DNA of 19,802 nt from Chrysochromulina tobinii (taxonomy: Eukaryota > Haptophyta > Prymnesiales > Chrysochromulinaceae): assembly GCA_001275005.1 (NCBI GenBank), contig JWZX01002645.1, positions 1 to 19,802 on the forward strand, read 5' to 3'. Positions 15,972-19,802 of the stretch are shown here, one piece after another; positions within the stretch are counted from its first letter, which is position 1; each line of letters begins with the position of its first letter. The notes beneath the pieces were generated by a model that did not search any database, was not told where the DNA came from, and saw only the letters and a program-made list of their open reading frames with translations. Made by a program: the position numbers and the translations under genes.

Positions 15972-18152
15972 CAGAGCATGTGAACATGACCGCGCCGAGG
16001 AGTTCCTCGTGATCACGCTCGATGCGCTCGGCCACGTGGCGCAGCTTTGCATGCACATCGCGCTTGCATGCTTCGGCGTCGAGCGCGTACCTGTGGGGAA
16101 CCAGTGGGCGCCGTGATGAGCACCTGCATGCGCGTCGCGATTGCATGTTTCGGCGGCGACAGGCGCATCGCCCCAGAGCGCAAATGGCAATCCGAGGCGA
16201 TCAGAGGCAATCAGAGGCAATCAGAGGCCATCAGAGGCCATCAGAGGCCATCAGAGGCCATCAGAGGCCATCAGAGCGCGTACAGGCGCATCGCCCCAGA
16301 GCGCCACTGTTCGATGCTCGTGCGCCCGCCGTTGTCACTCGGATGGAGTAGGAGGGAGCGAGTACTTTGGTCGAAGAGAGAGCGATCGAGCTGGTGCAGC
16401 GTGTACCTGATGAGGGAGGCAATCAGAGGTCATCAGATCTCATCAAGAGGCCAGCGTCGTCACATCCAATCAGCCCTCATCACATCCAATCAGCCCTCAT
16501 CACATCCAATCAGCGTCACTCACCCTTCCGTCGACGGATCCGCAGAAATCCCAAGCAGCACGCCGCGACGCGCCGCCGTACCTAATTAGGGAGAGAAGGG
16601 CGCCGGGGTGAGCACTTGCATGCAAGGCACGTCATCAGTGGTAATCAGCGTACCCGCCGCCTCGATGGCACTCATGATCGCGTCCATCACGGGCACCGCT
16701 CGCCCGGGCATCGTCTCGTCGATCGCGCCCGAGACGGCGCCGGCCGGTGCGGCGGCCGTCACGCTGACGCATGCCACGACTCCGCTCTCTGATGACAGCT
16801 GATTGCCGTCGCTGGATGTGGGACTGGTCGTAGTCGTGCACTCGGCCATCCGGTACCTAATTAGGGAGAGAAGGGCGCCCGGGTGAGCACTTGCATGCAA
16901 GGCACTCGGCCATCCGGTACCTGATGAGGGAGGCCATCAGAGGCAATCAGAGGCAATCAGAGGCACTCAGAGGCAATCAGTGGTCATTAGAGGCAATCAG
17001 CACTTACGTTCCACTGATGGCCTCCGCTCCTCGCGAGACCAGGGCGACGAGAGGCACGTTGCCGCCAAACATGAGGCAGCCGAGCCCATCCTCGAGAGCC
17101 GTTATCGCGCCGCCGTGGGCACGCACCTGATGAAGGTGGCAATCAGACGCACTCAGACGCACTCAGACGCGCTCATCAGCGGCAATCAGAGCTCATCAGC
17201 GGCAATCAGAGCTCATCAGCGCACCAGGTGTGTACCGGTCGCGACACCTCCGATGATGGCGGCGGTCGGATGGGCAGCTTGGAGTACCTGATGAGGGAGG
17301 TCATCATATGCAATCAGAAGCCATCCGAGGCGGTCGGATGGGCAGCTTGGAGTGCCTGATGAGGAAGGTCATCATATGCAATCAGAAGCCATCCGAGGCG
17401 GTCGGATGGGCAGCTTGGAGTACCTCGAGGAGCCGTTGTTGGAAGCCGCCCGCGTTCATGCCGACCAGGATCACCACGAAGACCTTCCACGGCTCTCCGC
17501 CGAGAGCCCCCACGTGTGTGAGCAGGTCTGTGAACAGCGCGTCGTCGTCGAGGTCGTTGGGATCCCGCCTGATGAGGGAGGTCATCAATCGAGCATCATC
17601 AGAGGCCATCAGAGGCAATCAGGGCTCGTCTTCGAGGTCGTCGGGATCCCACCCTAGTTTGCACGCATCCTCGGGGCACAGCGTGAAGGAGCCGATCTTC
17701 GCCTCCGGGAAGTGGCCGAGCTGCAGCGCGACCTTCTTATCGCCGCCGCCGGACTGAACGGCGTCGCGTTGCGTCGTCACGATGCGGTGCGTGTTGCACC
17801 CGATCATGTGAGCTGAGGCCGGCAGCCGCTTCGCCATTCGCGTGAGCTCGGCGGAGAACGTCTTGGATCGCCGGCCCGAGCAGAGCGGCTCGGAGGAAAA
17901 GAAGAGTCCGACCGAGGGGGCGGACCTGCACTGCGGCTCGAGCGCGGCATGCGCGGCACCCAGCCCCGATGCCACCGTCGACGCCAGGAATGGGGTGTGC
18001 GACGAGTGCTCCGCACACAGGATGGCGAAGAACTTGTTGACGGCGACGAGGTGCCCAAGGCCGCTTGCACCCACGTGCGCGAGGCAGAGGAGCAACACGT
18101 CTGGCTCGAGGTCGAGCAGCGTGCGAGCGATGTTGAGGGCGGAGTCCGTCAT
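15946..18152 (-). CDS. F-box/FIST-domain protein (FBXO22-like), 8 exons, C-terminus apparently truncated
   Basis: ATG 18152. Inferred exons 17653-18152, 17424-17568, 17225-17287, 17008-17126, 16654-16856, 16524-16581, 16284-16406, 15972-16090 (or to a stop at 15946), all in phase, ~451 aa. Residues ~15-50 (LEPDVLLLCLAHVG, LVAVNKFFAILC) look like an F-box. FIST_N follows: VGLFFSSEPL (~81), KRLPASAHMIGCNTHRIVTT (~108), then KVFVVILVGMNAGGF. FIST_C: HPTAAIIGGVATGTHLVRAHG, LGCLMFGGNVPLVALVSRGA, then RRGVLLGISADPSTEGYTL, LDAEACKRD and HEELLGAVMFTCSG. FIST is a ligand-sensing domain of bacterial sensors and of FBXO22, the SCF ubiquitin-ligase subunit that acts on histone demethylases and p53. The usual FIST_C end after C-x-G-R-G (including the GEIGP region) is missing. 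A chromatin link would suit the adjacent remodeller gene, but that is inference. Confidence 0.72.
16091..16283 (-). repeat. FIST intron 7 holding a ghost copy of the spliced exon junction
   Basis: 193 bp, donor CGCCT|GTACGC, acceptor CCCCACAG|GTACGC, phase 2. Intron start and next exon start share GTACGCGCTC. After a block of TGATGGCCTC/TGATTGCCTC units (16190-16276) comes GCGCTCTGGGGCGATGCG, identical to the end of exon 7, running into CGCCGAAACATGCAATCGCG, which resembles exon 8. Its 3' part has the GCATGC..GTGCTCATC..GGCGCCC module. Confidence 0.85.
16407..16523 (-). repeat. FIST intron 6
   Basis: 117 bp, donor GAAGG|GTGAGT, acceptor GCCTCCCTCATCAG|GTACAC, phase 2. On the plus strand it contains three copies of cacatccaatcagccctcat-type units (about 16461-16515; sense GATTGGATGTGATGAGG), then the standard TGATGACCTCTGATTGCC end. 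Confidence 0.7.
16582..16653 (-). other. FIST intron 5 with TTGCATGCAA acceptor module
   Basis: 72 bp, the shortest here: donor GCGG|GTACGC, acceptor CCTAATTAG|GTACGG, phase 1. It has two TGAT units and then the module TTGCATGCAAGTGCTCACC plus CCGGCGCCCTTCTCTCCC. Intron and next exon both begin GTACG. Confidence 0.75.
16857..17007 (-). repeat. FIST intron 4 with duplicated exon start and acceptor module
   Basis: 151 bp, donor GGAAC|GTAAGT, acceptor CCTAATTAG|GTACCG, phase 2. Inside, CTCCCTCATCAG is followed by GTACCGGATGGCCGAGTGC, an exact 19-bp copy of the start of the next exon; that copy runs into TAG and is not coding. The 3' ~45 bp match intron 5 almost exactly (TTGCATGCAAGTGCTCACC ... 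TAATTAG). It also has TGATTGCCTC units (16925-17000). Confidence 0.8.
17127..17224 (-). repeat. FIST intron 3
   Basis: 98 bp, donor CACCTG|GTGCGC, acceptor CTTCATCAG|GTGCGT, phase 0 (ATGTHL-VRAHGG). Intron and next exon share GTGCG. It contains TGATGAGCTC/TGATTGCCGC and GCGTCTGAGT units. Confidence 0.75.
17261..17423 (-). repeat. 68-bp tandem triplication building FIST intron 2
   Basis: A 68-bp unit starts at 17261, 17329 and 17397 (third copy partial); the two full copies differ at only two positions. Intron 2 (17288-17423; donor CTCGAG|GTACTC, acceptor CATCAG|GTACTC, phase 0) is made of this duplication: GTACTCCAAGCTGCCCATCC occurs at the intron start, once inside (as GCACTCC...), and as the start of exon 3. 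Confidence 0.9.
17569..17652 (-). repeat. FIST intron 1
   Basis: 84 bp, donor CTAGG|GTGGGA, acceptor CTCCCTCATCAG|GCGGGA, phase 2. Its first ~30 bases (GTGGGATCCCGACGACCTCG..) are a close copy of the start of exon 2 (GCGGGATCCCAACGACCTCG..), followed by TGATTGCCTC/TGATGGCCTC units. Confidence 0.8.
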
Positions 18153-18374
18153 TGTGGTTTGCTCTTGCCGAAATCCGCAGGAAACAAATTAGGACTTACT
18201 TATGAAAGGCCTCTCTTTGAGGAAACAGCCATCTGCGGTGTGATAAGCTGTCTGCGGCAAGAGGTATTGTATGCAGATAGCGCATGTAAGCGGTAAGCGT
18301 GGCCGATCGCCCCACGGATCACCCCAAAACTCAACTCTCCCCTTGCGCTATGCACTATGCATGGCCCTTCGTGC
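18153..18374. promoter_or_regulatory. Upstream region of FIST gene
   Basis: 222 bp between the FIST ATG and the stop of the next minus-strand gene, AT-richer than its surroundings. It must hold the FIST promoter and the 3' end of the upstream gene. A 9-bp inverted pair (ctcttgccg at ~18163, cggcaagag at ~18254) is present but too far apart to call a structure. Confidence 0.35.
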
Positions 18375-19451
18375 TCACACGCTCGTGCACGAATCCCATA
18401 CCCATGGCCGTAGCGCAGGACATGTGATTTTGGCGATCAAACAGCAGCAGTGGCATGGAAAGCAGCATAAAATGTTGAATAAGAAGAGTTGCTTCTGCCT
18501 GAAGCCACGCACCGCCTCGCGATCCATGATCTGATTGATCGTCACATGGCCACCCTCCACGTTTTTGGCGATGTACTCGTCGATCTTCACTTTATCCTCA
18601 GGCGACCAGCACTGCGCACTCGCAGAGTCGACCGCAGCGAAGCCGGGATCATAGCACGGCAGCATGCGTATACAGCAGCACCAGGTGAGTGGGTTGCAGC
18701 ACCAGAATGAATCCTCAGCTTCACGCACTGACAGCGGTTGCTGCGCCACTACCGCAGCATAGGTCTCGAGAAGGCAAAAGCTGCGCGTCGAGTAGGCACC
18801 CTCATAGTCCATGCTCACGTACGTAAACCCGATCTCCTTGATGAGATGAACAACCTCATCCGCGCGGAACTCGTTGTTCGCACACTGCCGCAGAGAACAC
18901 GCATCCACCCAGATGGGTAGCTTAGGCTCCAGCCCGCGCCGGCCTAGGTGCAGGTGACTCATACACATGTAGAGTTCCCATGGGTTCTCCTTCTGCGTGT
19001 GTGAAAGAAAGGAGGCCGCAGGGCCAACGGCCAGTTTCTTGTCGGCGCTGTCGACGAATCCACGCGCCTGTAGAACTTCGCACACGCTCTTGTCCGCGGC
19101 ATTGTTGGCGCGCAGCCATTTCTTGATCGCCGCATTCAGGTCGTAACACGTCAGCTCATCGGGGTACGCCTCCGCGATCCATGCGTCGTGCTCTCCCGGA
19201 GCAGTGTATCCCCACCTCGCTCTCACCTCGTGAACATCCTTGAACATCGCAATCATCCCTGGCGCCATGAACAGGGAATCTTGTATCTCAAGCTCCTGTT
19301 GGCAGAATGCCTGAAAGCCTCGCCACGTGATGCCAAGGCGAAGGTGGGCCCTAACCGCCCCGTCATATTCGCCCTCTGGATCCGCATGGCCCTTCGACTC
19401 CACGCGACCCTCGGCAACCACATGAGCTTTGACAACTGCCGACTCTACCAT
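18375..19451 (-). CDS. Cys-rich protein with TIR-like core
   Basis: Intronless, 358 aa from ATG 19451 (17 more codons are open upstream without ATG). The N-terminal ~145 residues, including HLRLGITWRGFQAFCQQ, match nothing I know. Residues ~147-235 read like a TIR-type fold: ASFLSHTQKENPWELY (first strand), LPIWVDACSLRQ (~178-189), then GFTYVSMDYEGAYS and RSFCLLETYAAV, where Glu229 in C-L-L-E sits like the catalytic glutamate of TIR NADases (plant form W-C-x-x-E). This is pattern reading; a distant relative in which the fold is kept without NADase activity is possible. The C-terminal third is Cys-rich (FWCCNPLTWCCC, CCFPCHCCCL), with a short hydrophobic stretch near 322-342, suggesting palmitoylation, metal binding or membrane contact. 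It is co-oriented with the FIST gene 222 bp away. Confidence 0.6.
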   Translation of the reverse strand: MVESAVVKAHVVAEGRVESKGHADPEGEYDGAVRAHLRLGITWRGFQAFCQQELEIQDSLFMAPGMIAMFKDVHEVRARWGYTAPGEHDAWIAEAYPDELTCYDLNAAIKKWLRANNAADKSVCEVLQARGFVDSADKKLAVGPAASFLSHTQKENPWELYMCMSHLHLGRRGLEPKLPIWVDACSLRQCANNEFRADEVVHLIKEIGFTYVSMDYEGAYSTRSFCLLETYAAVVAQQPLSVREAEDSFWCCNPLTWCCCIRMLPCYDPGFAAVDSASAQCWSPEDKVKIDEYIAKNVEGGHVTINQIMDREAVRGFRQKQLFLFNILCCFPCHCCCLIAKITCPALRPWVWDSCTSV

Positions 19452-19717
19452 CGGGGCTTGTACCTGGACGCAGAGGCGAAAGCACCTTGGCGCACACCGC
19501 ACGGTCCTGCTTCGATTTCCGCACCTCCTTGGGGAGGGAGGGTTGCTCTGGGAGGCAGGGATTTTCGTGAGTGTGAAGAGTAATCTTGAGTTTCTTGACT
19601 TCTCTTGCGAGCGCGAGAGAGAGAAGTCGACGCCTCCGCCCGCCTTGCAGCGAATGGACGTGGAAAAAAACGTGAACCACCGCGACCACGAGCCTCGAGC
19701 GAGCGTGGGGGACCCCG
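19452..19717. other. Upstream region of the TIR-like gene
   Basis: About 265 bp with overlapping but unconvincing open frames. It should contain the promoter and 5' UTR of the minus-strand gene starting at 19451. A CTGCGTCCAG just upstream of the ATG could be a splice acceptor, so a 5' exon cannot be excluded. Confidence 0.3.
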
Positions 19718-19802
19718 GGTTAGGGGGGGTTTCCTATACAAATTGGGGGGGGTTTCCTATACAATACGTATCCTGATGTATCCTGCATGTATCCTGCATG
19801 TA
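19718..19802. repeat. Short tandem repeats at window end
   Basis: A GGGGGGTTTCCTATACAA word occurs twice in a row (about 19723-19764), followed by at least three TATCCTG(C)ATG units (19768-19802) that run off the window. No coding sequence is seen. Confidence 0.7.

Noticed and set aside
14719-15983. Plus-strand frames rich in Ser/Gly or Arg/His over the SNF2 N-terminal exons
   Set aside because: Mirror frames of the Pro/Glu/Ala-rich linker; no motif and opposite to a consistent spliced gene.
16600-16920. Inverted repeat or transposon termini formed by the two cctaattagggagagaagggcgcc copies
   Set aside because: The copies are direct, not inverted, and each ends exactly at a splice acceptor, so they are shared intron ends.
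18160-18265. Hairpin or small RNA from ctcttgccg / cggcaagag
   Set aside because: Only a 9-bp stem with a ~80-base loop; easily chance in this composition.

Overview
The window is nuclear DNA of a GC-rich unicellular eukaryote. It has spliceosomal introns (mostly GT-AG, two apparent GC-AG), strong G/C preference at third codon positions, eukaryotic protein families (SMP lipid-transfer, F-box/FIST, SNF2 with PHD fingers, MOCS2B/MoaE) and a LINE-like reverse-transcriptase scrap. A microalga, for example a haptophyte or another introner-rich protist, is plausible, but nothing here fixes the lineage.

Layout: 1-340, non-coding with a CTCGACAG-type repeat. 341-1081 (-), a multi-pass membrane protein, divergent from 1235-5770 (+), a nine-exon SMP-domain membrane-contact-site protein. 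6070-7056 (-), an intronless ankyrin-repeat protein. 7324-9050, a degenerate zone: a truncated ORF, a reverse-transcriptase fragment between two ~125-bp direct repeats, and a Gln-rich ORF with a probable frameshift. 9178-9783 (+), MoaE (molybdopterin synthase large subunit) with an unusual hydrophobic tail. 10041-15893 (-), a large SNF2 chromatin remodeller with Agenet/Tudor-like and PHD modules. 15946-18152 (-), an F-box/FIST (FBXO22-like) protein in eight short exons. 18375-19451 (-), an intronless Cys-rich protein with a TIR-like core. The end holds short tandem repeats.

The most striking thing is the intron system. Three genes (SMP, SNF2, FIST) carry 19 inferred intervening segments of 72-231 bp. 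I solved their junctions by reading frame, and all join in phase except the one between the FIST and SNF2 ORFs. (1) Many introns begin with a copy of the first bases of the NEXT exon, so most downstream exons begin with GT; several also contain copies of the preceding exon end. This is the footprint of tandem duplication across an AG|GT proto-splice site. (2) The interiors are filled by a ~10-nt minisatellite (TGATgACCaC / TGATTgCCtC), always in the sense orientation of its host gene on either strand; each unit carries CTGAT/CTGAC, which matches the branch-point consensus CURAY. (3) Two acceptor-side modules recur in different introns: one ending in CCTCCCTCATCAG, the other holding the palindrome TTGCATGCAA followed by a GTGCTCACC..GGCGCCC block, the latter in both the SMP and FIST genes. 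Together this looks like a family of introner-like, still-expanding introns. Functionally the remodeller and the FBXO22-like gene are adjacent and co-oriented, but the segment between them, though intron-like, is out of phase, which suggests a fission, fusion or frameshift.
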